Part shown: positions 33,077 to 43,185 of the stretch, piece by piece
Layout of the letters: each line of letters starts with the position of its first letter
Numbering within the stretch: position 1 is the stretch's first letter
From: Mesostigma viride
Lineage: Eukaryota; Streptophyta; Mesostigmatophyceae; Mesostigmatales; Mesostigmataceae
Direction: 5' to 3'
Assembly (NCBI GenBank): GCA_009746045.1
Contig: RPFO01000667.1
Coordinates: forward strand, 1,662,252 to 1,726,251
Length of the DNA: 64,000 bases
Made by a program: the position numbers and the translations under genes
Notes under the pieces: model-generated
What the model saw: the letters and a program-made list of their open reading frames with translations, nothing else
Databases searched by the model: none
Told to the model about the DNA's origin: nothing

Positions 33077-33498
33077 ATAGACCGTGGCCATGTACATGTA
33101 CGCCTCCTAGAGGCCCTATCCCAGCTAAGCCACGCGCTTTATTTCATCATGTACATGTTACGTGCCTATGATGAGCCACACTCCAGACGATGCCTAGCCT
33201 TATTTAGTAATGTTGTGCCCATGCAGGGAGTCACTCCCTGCTGAGAAGCCATGCTATAGCTCTTGTATAGCCATGATGATCTTCCCCCTCACAGGCATGC
33301 TCCCCCCTTACCCGGGCATAGCGTGATAATAGACCATGAGGGTGCGGGTGCCCTGGTGCACCTAGAGCAAGTGTTGTTTACATTCCCACCCTTGCAGGAA
33401 GTAGCTTAGAATGTATTATAGGCTCATATGCCCCTTCTCAGGGCTATGTGCTACATATACTCCCAACGGAGTTATGTTCCTAATTAATTAATTAATTA
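32187..33498 (+). mobile_element. ORF1-only LINE copy (half-LINE) with TSD
   Basis: The element holds ORF1 and about 420 bp of 3' UTR, ending GTGCTACATATACTCC, AACGGAGTTATG and a TAAT tail. The 10-bp ATGCCTGTAT flanks it (32177-32186 and 33499-33508), read as a target-site duplication. No reverse transcriptase is present. The 3' UTR matches that of the reverse-transcriptase-bearing copy at 38.8-39.99 kb. Confidence 0.7.
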
Positions 33499-33508
33499 AT
33501 GCCTGTAT

Positions 33509-33860
33509 AGCATTAGTATGTGTGAGATATGAGGGTCCCGGCCAGCAGAATCCGGAAAGGTCGTGATCGAGCCAGGTACGGCCACGTTTTTGCGTGTTGT
33601 TTGCTGAGCGGTCTTCCATCCATTACATTTCACGAGTTTATTAGTGCACCGTTCAGCAAGCTTAATTCCATACCTGCTGTAGAGGGTGGTATTAGCCCTG
33701 AAAGTGCCCAGTTTGTGGCATGTCTTTGGAGTACATCATTCCGTTAGTGCAGGTAGGCAACGTGTTTGTATTCCAGCACTTTTGGCTGTCTTTTGTTGCT
33801 TGTTATACTGCATATTTGTGTTGCATGCCATAAAGACCTGTTGACAAGCGCGTATTGACG
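33509..33860. other. No gene seen
   Basis: A short unassigned stretch lies between two retrotransposons. A 72-codon open frame (33529-33747) has no recognisable feature. Confidence 0.4.
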
Positions 33861-33861
33861 C

Positions 33862-36790
33862 ATATATATTAATAATATAATTACTTACAGCAGAGTGAAA
33901 TCACTCAAACCAAAGCAAACGCCCAGCTATAAACCTCTATACAGAGCCATGTCAAATCTCTATACTACGATAAGACCAATGGAAACTCCTAACGGGAGGA
34001 ACCTAATAGCCCTGCTGCACCACAAAATCAGCCCGCGTACGGCGGAGCATGATGTCAGCCATGGCCCGAGTCAGCGCCACCGACAAGCGCTGACGCCAAT
34101 ATGACGTCCAGGTCCGCGCCGACCATGAGGCCCGCTGGCCCTCCAGGTCCAGCCGGTCCTCCCGGAGCCGGCAACACTCCTTGAAGAAGGCGGAGGTCAG
34201 GGGCCCCATGGCCCCAAACTCCTCCAGGACAAAGGGCACCACACGATGGTGCCCGACGTCGCCGTAGGCCAGGAGCTTGGCCCGCTCCGCCCGGTCCGCC
34301 AGTGTAACCTGCCGTGAGGGAGGCCCCAGCCACGTGGCTAAGAGCCAAGGGCCGCGCCACCGAAACGTCGATAAGCAGATGCCGGCCACCCCCCTCAAAG
34401 TCCAGCACCACGATGTCAGGCCGGTGGTTGGGGGAATAGAAGGCAGCGCCATCCGCATCCTCGGACCGGATGTTCGCGTGGGGGAAAACCGACCGAATCA
34501 TGGCGAGCACCACCGTCAGGAGGACAGTGTGCAAATACAAATACCAATTCTGATTCTGTTGGCCCCCCATGCAGGCAAGGTAGTGAGTCCCCGTGGGATC
34601 CAGCGGCTGCCCACAGCTACCACAAGGCCGCCCGGCCGGAACAAGAGGCTGCGGGGCAAATAGCTGGTGCCGGAGCGCCACCGAGTAGTGGCTGGGAGCC
34701 AAGGCGAATGGGGGGGCCATGGGAAGAGCACTGAAGGTACGCCGAGCCCACACTCCGCAAGGAAAGCGAGAACAGCCACGCACGTCCCTGGGCGTTGAGG
34801 TCCGCGAAAAGAGCAATCCAATCAGCCGTGTGCAGAATACCCGCGTAGGTTTTCTGGTGTTTATCGATGACGCGAGCAGGGAATGCGGCGGGAGATTGAA
34901 CGGAGGCGACCGAGGGAGTGCCGCGAGGGAGGTGGCGCTGTACCGCCTGAGCGGCACGGACGGGAGAACAGGCCTGATGGATCTCAGCATAGGCCTCCTG
35001 GATGGCGGTGACGAAGGGCAAAGGGCTGCTGGGGTCCAGGAGGTCAGGCGCTGCGCCGCTGCCGTTGCCAAAAGGGGCAGGAGCCGGCAGCTTTCCGCCC
35101 ACGACTGAGCGACGGAGCCCAAAAATGCTGCTGGGGCCAGCCGGGCGGCACGAGTCAGACCGCAGCCACCCATCCGTGCAGGCAGGGAGGCAATGCGAAT
35201 AGCATGTGGCGGGAGGTCGGGGCCCGGGACCAGCTGCGCCAAGGCCGACTGGATGCGTTCGTCGTGGCCCTTGGCGGCCAGCCGGACCTGAGCCGGAAGA
35301 GCGCCCCGGAGCCAGTGAACGACGCGAGGGTGAGCGCAAAACCACAGAAGCAGACCCTTGGTCTGCGAATCATGAAGGCGCGCAATCAAGGGCAGTACCT
35401 CAGTGCGTGCCTCGATCGATCGAGGGCGGCCCGCAGAGCATCGATGACAAACGCGGGGTCGCCAACCGGAACGCCGAGGACATCCAACCCATGGAGGCGC
35501 TCGTCCCGGCCCAAGAGCTGGGGCGGAAAGCCGGAGCAATCACCTTGGGGCGAGTACACCGCGCACTTGGCCAGGGTCAACTGGAGGTTGATGTCGGCCA
35601 CCGCGGTCTGCAGTGCCAGCAGAGCCGCGGTGGTGTCCGGCACAGGGCCCAGAAGGTAGATATCATCCAAGTAGGCCTGAATAGCGACCGCCGGGTGGGC
35701 AGCATGGACCGCTTGGAGGCAACCCTGGAGGGGGGCGGCAAAGTACAGGGGTCCCAGGCCGGGGTCCCCTTGCTGGGTGCCCGACCGCGACAGCAGGCCG
35801 CCGCGAGTGCCGTCCTCCATGCATGATGTGAACCAGTTGGCCGGGCTGGCCGTAGCACACGGCTGCCCAAGCGTACAAGTCCTCGAAGGACTCCATGACG
35901 GCCGCAAACATGCTGGCGCGGGACAGACTGTTGAACGCGTTGTGGCAGTCGACCTTGACGACAGCGTGGGTGGGGTGGGCCTCGAGGTAGGCCTGCACCG
36001 AATGGATGAGGATATCCGCCCCGCCTGGAGTCGTCACCCCCAGCTGGGCCGCCACCGAGGTCTCACCCGCTGCGAGGGGCGGGCAGAAAAAGGCACGGAG
36101 CTCGGGCGCCTTTTGGCGGCAGATCACTTTGCCCACGAGCTTGCGGAGCACCTCACCGCAGGCGATCGGGCGCACCTTGCCCTCGGGGGGGGCAAGACAC
36201 CCTTGAGCAGAGCGAGGAGGCGAGCGCCCGCTAACCACTCGCGCGCAGCGGGAGGAACGCGACCAGCCGCCAGGTCAATGAGGGTGTCAAAGAGAATGTC
36301 CTCGCCCCCATGCCCCACCAGGACCTCCAAGTGCTCGTAGCGCCAGCCCGACGGCCCGGTAGAGGAAGCCCGCGGGACCGCACGCATCACCTCCAGGAAG
36401 CAGTCGCGGTCCAGCCGGAGGGGGGCCGGCAGGGGGTCCGGCACGGGCAGCTGGAATCCGGGCTCCGCAGGGTGAAGAGCCTCCAAGGCCGCCAGGGTAG
36501 CCGCATTGGCGGGGGCCAGCTTGGCCATTTCCAAGCGGGTCATGGCCCGGCTGAGCTGCATGCCCCTCGCGGACGAGGCGGATGACGTCGGCGGCCACCC
36601 GCTCGAAGTTGACCTCCCCCGACAGCCGGGCCGTGCGCGGGGGCGGCACGCCAAACAGCCCCTCCCAGTCCCCCTGCAGAAAGCGTCGGCAACGGGCAAT
36701 AACCGCACCCTGGAGGCCGCGCACACCACGCCCGAGAGGGGTGAGGAGCAGGCGGGGGGTCACCATGTGCATATAATATATACCCATGTG
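33862..36790 (-). mobile_element. R2/NeSL-like LINE with restriction-like endonuclease, frameshifted
   Basis: A single long gene, broken into at least five frames, encodes an RNA-templated integrase. Reading on the minus strand: RT region with STGPSGWRYEHL (about 36350), PEGKVRPIACGEVLRKL (about 36180), motif A VVKVDCHNAFNSLSR, motif B GTQQGDPLGPLYF-like, motif C AYLDDIYLLG (YLDD). After the thumb comes a zinc knuckle CGSCGQ...GTHYLACMGG (about 34590) and a PD-(D/E)xK-type endonuclease motif RPDIVVLDF...HLLIDVSV (about 34400). The C-terminus is VPFVLEEFGAMGPLTSAFF to VQQGY, stop near 34003, then a ~140-bp 3' UTR. The C-terminal endonuclease places it with R2/NeSL/CRE-like elements; the exact clade needs a tree. 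A second, truncated copy is at 25.7 kb. Confidence 0.8.
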
Positions 36791-37165
36791 TCAATATGAG
36801 CGTGGTGCCATGGTCAGAATGCATTTCTGAGTGCACCCCCCTCGGTTGGGGACTCCTGGGCTATCAATTGAAATTATCCAATCATTAAAATGATGTTTGA
36901 AACCCTGCCCTGGATTATAGGGGTAGGTTCACTTTTTCTTGCCTGAAAAAGATCGTCTTTTAGACAACTTTGACAGCTAATATCTTCCAAACTGCTTGCT
37001 GGACGCAAGATGTTATTGCATATTCTGAAAGCCCTTGAAGTGTAGATATTCCTGGCACCTGGGTTAAGGGTATTTGGAGTTGTAGTCTATGAGTTATGAT
37101 TTTTTCATTTTCAGGGGTCAAAAAGTGCCAAAAAAGGCCTAGCGGACCATGGGTTAAGCGCGACA
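36791..37165. other. No gene seen
   Basis: Anonymous sequence between two LINE insertions. Nothing is recognised on either strand. Confidence 0.4.
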
Positions 37166-37169
37166 TTCT

Positions 37170-37530
37170 TACCCCCATGCAACTCACTGGTGCGGATGTC
37201 GGCTGTCCGCCCCCGCCCGCGGGGTATAAGGCTGACCCGGCTCCCCTGCGCTCCTCACCTTTAAGTACATCATTGGCGGATAAGATGTTGTTTCAGCTTA
37301 GATGCCGCAAGAAGCTCAGACTTGGGGACTTCCTACACGCCGGACGACGACTTGACCCTGGCACAGCAAGAGCGGCGACGGGAGCTATGGACGACCTACC
37401 TCCAGCTCCGGCTGAGCGCAGGGGGGAAACCGGTATACTGGAGGGGGGCAGTCATCCACGTCGACCACAAGCCCTGGCGCAGGCGCCCCCTGCCACCCCA
37501 GCAACCCCAGCCGTCTAGGGATATATAATT
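37170..37530 (+). pseudogene. LINE ORF1 C-terminal fragment
   Basis: The frame reads YTPDDDLTLAQQERRREL, LQLRLSAGGKPVYW and VIHVDHKPWRRRPLPP, matching the ORF1 C-terminal domain at 32.9 kb. It ends PSRDI stop at 37528. Upstream homology is degenerate (GCGGATAAGATGTTGTTTCA at about 37276). Confidence 0.75.
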
Positions 37531-37581
37531 AACAGTAGTGTAGATTAGTCAGGTCCGACTAGCCTAGCATGTGGCTCACGC

Positions 37582-38843
37582 CTACACGCATGTGCGCCTA
37601 TAATGGGACTCCCCAGGGATGATCCGGGTTACCGTGCCGTCTAGCTTGGCTGCCAGTGTTGCCGTGAGTGTCCATGCCTCGGCGCCATACGTGAGCACCG
37701 TGAGGACGAGGACCTTGAAGAGCATGCGCTTGCGGTGCTCGTCCAGGCCCTTGGAGCGCCAGTAGGTGTTGAGCGAACGGAGCTTGGCCCAGGAAAGGCC
37801 GATGCGGGTGTCCACATCGTCGGCAGTGTCAGGAAGCCAACTCCCCAATTGACAGCTTGAAGCGGTTGCGGAATGGGACCTCCGTCCCGTCGAGCAGGCG
37901 CGGCAGCGGTGGACGACTGGAGGCCCCAATCACCATCGCCTCAGTTTTGACACTAATCTCCAATTAACCCCACCGCCCTCGCCTCCAGGCCCCGACAGTC
38001 CAGCCAGGTCTGAATGTGCTCGGGGCGCGCGATGAGGGTGGTACGTCGTCCGCATAAATCAGGTCAGCCAGGCGGTAACCCGTGCTAACCCCGCCGTGCC
38101 CACGCTCGTTAAGGATGTCCAAGCCTGGCTCGAACCCCTTAAGAGCAGTAAAGCGCGCACGTGCCTGGCGCATCACGTGGTCCACGACAATAATGAACAG
38201 GTATGGAGACAGGACACAACCTTGCCACACCCCGTGGTGAAGGGGGAATGGTGGGGTGGTGCCTTACGCAGTCCGCACTACAGCCTGTGAGCCCTCATGC
38301 ATACAGTCGGCGAATGGCAGCAATAAACGCTGGTGGCACTCGGTCCAGAGCTAGGATGGCCCAAAGAGCCTCCCAGAGGACCGTGTCAAAGGCCTTGATA
38401 TAGTCAACAAAAATGAAGACCAGCGGCAAACTGTCAGGGCAAAGGCGACGCACCTCCTCCATCAACCGGCGCGCGACAAACACAGCCATGACAGTGTTAC
38501 GACCACGACGAAAACCCATCTGAGACTCACCCAGGTGTGGGTCCAGCGCGGCGCGGAGCCTGTGCAGCAGCATGCGCATGAAGACCTTCAGCGCGGCGCT
38601 CTGGAGGCAGACACCCCGGTAGTTACCGGGGTCAGCAGCAGAGCCCTTCTTGTACAGCATGACGCGGATGGCCGTCTGCCACTCAGCAGGCGGAGGCTCG
38701 TCAGAGAGCAGGACACGGTTGCAGAATGCCAGCAGAAGATCCCTAACCGCTGGATCAGGGGTCTTCAGCAGCTCAGCAGAAAGGTGGTCGGCACCGACCG
38801 CCGCATCGTACCGTAGGCGAGCAAGACTCTGCTGAGAAGCCAT
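37582..38843 (-). pseudogene. LINE reverse transcriptase, broken, inverted against its own 3' end
   Basis: Three minus-strand segments cover the palm and thumb: 38843-38295 (LLAFCNRVLLSDEPP, VMLYKKGS, YRGVCLQSAALK, QMGFRRGRNT, FVDYIKAFDTV), 38230-37964 (WQGCVLSPYLFIIVVDH, LIYADD) and 37929-37582 (LGSWLPD, LTVLTYGAEAWTLT). Frameshifts and small losses separate them. The order and motifs match the plus-strand copy at 18.1-19.7 kb. At about 38826-38845 it meets, head to head, the plus-strand 3' UTR of the same LINE type. Confidence 0.85.
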
Positions 38844-39995
38844 GCCCTAGCCATTGTTTAGCCAGGATGATCTTCCACCATATGTCCGCACCTTACATAG
38901 GTGCTGGAATACATAGTGGTGCAGGTGCACTTTGTGCACCCAGAGCAGGCCGGTGTATTCTGATTCACAGCAGGCCGGTGTAGTTTACATACTACCCTGG
39001 CAGGTCCAAGTAGCCCAGAATGTATCAAGGCCCCGGTATGCCCCGGCCCCTTCTCAGGGACATTGAATTGAATTGAATTGAATTGTAACATAACTCCGTT
39101 GGGAGTATATGTAGCACATAGCCCAGAGAAGGGGCATATGGCCTATCATACATTCTAAGCTACTTCCTGCAAGGGTGGGAATGTAAACAACACTTGCTCT
39201 AGGTGCACCAGGGGCACCTACACCCTCATGATCTTCACACTATGCCCAGCTAAGGGGGAGTATGTCATGTGGGGGAAGATCAACATGGCTATACAAGAGC
39301 CAGGGCATGGCTTCTCAGCAGGGAGTGACCCCCTGCATGGGCACGGCATAATTAAATAAAGCTAGGTATCATCTGGGGGGGTGGCTCATCATAGGCACAC
39401 ATGTACATGACTAAAAATGCTAGGCATCAGCTGGTATAGTTAGTGCCTGTAGTAGGCGGGCATGTATACAAGGCCACTGTCTATCTATTCTACTGTTGCT
39501 GTATTCCCCTAGGCTGGGGCTGCCGGAGTCGCTGGGGCCGCGGTGGTTGAGGGGGTCGCGTGCCAGGGCTTGTGGCCGACGTAGATGTCCGCCCCCTTCC
39601 AGTACACCGGCTGGCCCGCCTTGGTCTGCCGGAGCTGGAGGTAGGTCAGCCATAGCTCCCGTCGCCGTTGTTGCTGCGCCAGGGTCAAGTCGTCGTCCAC
39701 GGTGAAGGGAGTGTTCTCGAGCCGCTTGCGGCGTCTGAGGAACGAAACCTTGTCCGCTGGGCTCTTAAAGATGAGAAGAAGCGGAGGCGCCCCTGCCTTA
39801 CCCCGCGCGCGGGGGAGGCGGTGGGCGGTCAGCTTAATCTCACCAAGGAGGCCCATGCGTGCAAGGATTTTGCTCTCAAACGCACGTGCAAGCTTCTCGG
39901 AATTCTCACCTTCCACCAGGAATTCTCAGGGACATGTGCTACATGTACTCCCAACAGAGATATGTTATAATTTGATTTAATTCAATTTAATTTCT
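38830..39995 (+). mobile_element. 3' part of a LINE, interrupted by a nested element
   Basis: The plus-strand 3' UTR (GCCATGCCCTAGCC, GATGATCTTCCACC, CAGGTCCAAGTAGCCCAGAATG, CCCTTCTCAGGGACAT) is cut at 39063 and resumes at 39936 with GTGCTACATGTACTCCCAAC and an AATTCAATTTAATTT tail. It matches 33240-33500 throughout. With the inverted reverse transcriptase to its left it has the structure expected from twin priming. Confidence 0.75.
39064..39922 (-). mobile_element. Nested ORF1-only LINE with 13-bp target-site duplication
   Basis: On the minus strand the insert holds the last ~135 codons of ORF1 (EGENSEKLARAFESKIL to HKPW; 39916-39509), then 3' UTR and 3' terminus with an (AATTG)n tail at 39064-39085. 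The 13 bp TTCTCAGGGACAT occur on both sides (39051-39063 and 39923-39935). The target is the 3' UTR of another LINE copy. As at 32.2 kb, ORF1 runs straight into the 3' UTR. Confidence 0.85.
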
Positions 39996-40000
39996 TCGAT

Positions 40001-40285
40001 CCTCTCTCTTGCTTGGACTGCTATGCAGAACATGTGCACAAGCATCGAGGTGGCAGACTATTGTGCAGGCCCACATGCACGCCAGCCCCTGCGGGCAAGC
40101 CCCCCCCCCCGCCCCTCGGGAGGAAGGGGCGCTTTGCTGAGTAGAGTAGCTAGGATTTTTGTAGCTTTGATTATTATCTTAGAATTAGCTTAGTTAGGTT
40201 TCGCGGCTTCGCTCACCCCCACCCATCATAGCCATACGTGCTACATGATCTCTCAACGGAGTCACGTTATAATTTATTAATATTT
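40001..40285 (+). mobile_element. LINE 3' end (CTTGCTTGGACTGC type)
   Basis: A third copy of the 3' UTR seen at 17.3 and 17.9 kb: CTTGCTTGGACTGCTATGCA, GAGGTGGCAG, a C run, AAGGGGCGCTTTGCTGAGTA, TTTCGCGGCTTCGC, then GTGCTACATGATCTCTCAAC and GTTATAATTTATT. It abuts the tail of the previous element. Confidence 0.75.
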
Positions 40286-40337
40286 TTCAAAATATAATCC
40301 TGTGTTTATTCTCAATTTTCAAAATATAATCCTCCTG

Positions 40338-41079
40338 TTTTTTCCTCCTGTTCACCTTTGCCCGGACTTCCAGACTTTTTTTTTTGCATACTTATAGCCC
40401 GAGGCGGGGCCCGAGATTAATTAAGAGGTACCTTGAAATTAAATAAGAGACATGCCTCTATCCAGATGTATTTTTGGACGCGAGTTTCGATTGGCGTTAA
40501 CTTGTAGTACTGGACGACAACATGTCAAGCCGTTTAATTCATTTGGACTTTTACATTTTCATGGTTGTCTAAAAAGGATCCGTTATATACCCGACTTCTC
40601 CGTCAAATCTCATCGACCGGGTTTCGAAACAACCCACGAACGCCGTAGATGCAGATCCAACGGAGTAAACAACGTCACGACCGACGCGGCGCCAAATAGT
40701 CACCTAGGTTCCTAGCTAGCTTTTCTGCGAGCCATTTTGCTGTACAACGCCGTGCCGCGTCGTGTACCCGTGAGATGTACCCGTGAGATGTACCCGTGAG
40801 ATGCAAAATCCGCTTGCCAGACCGGGATTCCGGGATCTCCGTCCAATACCGTCGTGCAGTACCACCAATGCACTACCAATCTATCAATCGTACAATACTA
40901 CGACTTAACGCCAACAGAATCTCGCCTCCAAAACTATATATTCATAGAGGCACGCCTCTTATTTAATTTCAAGGTACCTCTTATTTAATCTCAGCCCCCG
41001 CAGACTTGTCTTCTTCCGGTTAGGGCTAAGTTTTGCAAAAAACCTAAGTCCTAAGTCGAAACCATTTTTTCCTCCTGTT
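40338..41079. mobile_element. MITE-like element with ~55-bp terminal inverted repeats
   Basis: Bases 40406-40461 and 40944-41001 are inverted repeats, close to 90% alike, each with AAGAGGTACCTTGAAATT and ending near GCCTCTAT. About 480 bp lie between, without a recognisable protein. A 15-bp direct repeat TTTTTTCCTCCTGTT lies outside them (40338-40352 and 41065-41079), which may mark the outer insertion limits. Confidence 0.6.
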
Positions 41080-41302
41080 GACAGTAAACTGAACTGAACT
41101 TCCAAAAAAATTAGACCTACGTTTGAACACGATATAATAATTTAATAATTATATATTAAAATAATTTTAATTTAATTGAATTTTAATTTTGAGCATGACA
41201 TCTCTACCTCTGATAAAAACTTCGCGACTCCATCTCGACCCTCGACCTTGAGGCATGCTAACTTCATGCTTTCATCCGTTCAAGGATCCACCGGTGTCCA
41301 GG

Positions 41303-43126
41303 CTATTCCCGTCCGTCTGCCTCCTCGTCTTCATCCTCTTCTCCCTCCTCGTCTGATGAAAATGTAAAATCTGATACCCGGAGTTTCCAGCGGAAATATG
41401 GAAGCGAGTCAACCGCCAGCCGCTCGCAATCCATGGCATTTACAGACTGGAGCTCCCTGCAACCGGCCGCGAGGAGACTCAAATTTTTCTCCGTCACGTT
41501 GCTACCGCTCACGTTCAGATCTCGGAGTCGTGGGCAGTGCTGGGCCACAAGCGCGATCGTCTCGTCCGAGATCTCGCTGCACGAGAGATCCAGCATCTCC
41601 AGTTGGTGCCCTCGTGCCGTCAGAAACTCGACAACATCGGCGTCGGAGAGAGCGTTGCCACGGATGCCACCTGCTCGTAGGAAGCGCAGCTTTGTGCCGT
41701 GGTGGCTGAGCCCCTTGAGCACCTCGGTCGAGTCGGGAAGCGAGCAAACATCCAAATACTCGAGCTCGGGGCAGCTCTCCACGAGAGCCGCCAGGCTTGA
41801 CCCGCCAATTCCTCGGCAGTATGACACGTCCAAGTACCTCAGCTGACAGCAGTGGGTGGCGAGGGCTCTCACAATAGCGTCGAAGCCGTCGCTTGCGTAG
41901 TGGCCGGAGAGGGAGAGTTCCTGTAGCCCGCGGCACCTCTCAGCCACTCGAGAAATGCTAGCGGCTGTCACTGATTGGCACCATCCGACCGTCAGGTGCC
42001 GCAGTTGCGTGCAATTCCTGGCCACCTGTTCGATGCTGGCATCAGTTACCTTCTGGTTCCACCGCTCGCCCAAGTTTAGGTACTCCAGTTGGCCACAATG
42101 GGCCGCGATCTCTGATACGACAGCATCGGAGATGTCCATCTCGCATAGATCCAGGTGGCGCAGGCCCCTGCAACCCTTTGCCAGCGCGGACATTCCTTGA
42201 TCCGTGACAGAAAAACAAGACCTGGTGCTCAGCTGTGTCAAGCGCGGGCAGCCGGCGGCAATTGCCTTGATGGTTTCATCCGTGATGCTGCCGGACGATC
42301 CGATACAGTGCAACTCCTGCAGCTGGTGACAGTGCTCCGCCACCTGGCTTAACCCCGCACCCGTCACGTTCGACGCGGTGAGATCCAAACAGCGCAGCTT
42401 TGAGCAGCCCCTCGCCAGCGCGGTCACACCGACATCGCTCACCCTGAGGGTCCCATGGACGTCCACCGTACGCAGCTGGGGGCAGTGCTGGCCCAGGGAC
42501 ACCAGGCTGACGTCAGTGATTTGAAAGGAATCGCGCATGAAGATGTGAGCCAGCTCGTGACAAGATTCCGCCACCGCACTAATGCCCGCATCCCCAACAT
42601 ACACGCAACCAGAGACGTCCAGGCCCTCCAAGTCGCGGCAAGTCGCCGCGAGCGCCTCTAAGCCTTGATCCTTTACGCCCAGACAGCCGGCCACATCCAG
42701 AAACCTCAGCCCATGGCAGCACCGGGCAACCTCCTCCAACGCCACCATGTCGTAAACATACCAGTTGAACTCCTCACGCCGGCCCCAGCACAGGAAGCGC
42801 ACTTCCCGCGAACTCTGCCAGGGTCTCTCGCCCTCTAGCCGCGACGCCAGGCTCAGCCACCGCAGGTTGGGGCACCTGGCGAGCAGCCAGGACTGCCAGC
42901 TCGTGTCGACAGACTGCCAGTACTGCCCCGCGATGTGCTCTCGAAACAGCTCGGTCAGACACAGGAGGGAGTTGTCCACCGCGGATAGGAAGGTGCGGGA
43001 GACGCGCCGCAGCCGCACGCGGTCGGGGATGGGGAGCGACGACATCACCTGGGCGCCAATCCCAGGGACGGCCAGGAGCTTCTCCAGGGTGATATCGGAT
43101 GAACGGGTGAGCATGGTTACTGGCAA
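41303..43126 (-). CDS. F-box protein with cysteine-containing leucine-rich repeats
   Basis: A 607-codon uninterrupted frame. Residues ~20-60 (IGAQVMSSLPIPDRVRLRRV...AVDNSLLCLTEL) fit an F-box, which would dock to Skp1 in an SCF ubiquitin ligase. From about residue 135 to 580 there are about 17 repeats of the LRR_CC type (C..L..LDV.GC..V.D.G...LA..), which would form a curved substrate-binding surface as in Skp2/FBXL and TIR1-like proteins. The tail is strongly acidic (SSDEEGEEDEDEE). No intron is needed. The ATG at 43126 and a second in-frame one at 43114 both fit; the latter still keeps the F-box. Substrate cannot be told from the sequence. It is the one intact, ordinary-looking gene in the window. 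Confidence 0.9.
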   Translation of the reverse strand: MPVTMLTRSSDITLEKLLAVPGIGAQVMSSLPIPDRVRLRRVSRTFLSAVDNSLLCLTELFREHIAGQYWQSVDTSWQSWLLARCPNLRWLSLASRLEGERPWQSSREVRFLCWGRREEFNWYVYDMVALEEVARCCHGLRFLDVAGCLGVKDQGLEALAATCRDLEGLDVSGCVYVGDAGISAVAESCHELAHIFMRDSFQITDVSLVSLGQHCPQLRTVDVHGTLRVSDVGVTALARGCSKLRCLDLTASNVTGAGLSQVAEHCHQLQELHCIGSSGSITDETIKAIAAGCPRLTQLSTRSCFSVTDQGMSALAKGCRGLRHLDLCEMDISDAVVSEIAAHCGQLEYLNLGERWNQKVTDASIEQVARNCTQLRHLTVGWCQSVTAASISRVAERCRGLQELSLSGHYASDGFDAIVRALATHCCQLRYLDVSYCRGIGGSSLAALVESCPELEYLDVCSLPDSTEVLKGLSHHGTKLRFLRAGGIRGNALSDADVVEFLTARGHQLEMLDLSCSEISDETIALVAQHCPRLRDLNVSGSNVTEKNLSLLAAGCRELQSVNAMDCERLAVDSLPYFRWKLRVSDFTFSSDEEGEEDEDEEADGRE

Positions 43127-43185
43127 ACCTATGGTTGCAGTAAACCCGTGGTTACTGTAAAGCTACGGTTACTATAACCTCTATT
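43110..43185. repeat. Four imperfect ~17-bp GGTTACTG repeats at the start of the F-box gene
   Basis: The cores ATGGTTACTGGCAAACC, ATGGTTGCAGTAAACC, GTGGTTACTGTAAAGC and ACGGTTACTATAACC lie in tandem from 43114 to 43180, covering the first codons and the immediate 5' flank. They could be a regulatory cluster or just a young tandem repeat. Confidence 0.55.
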
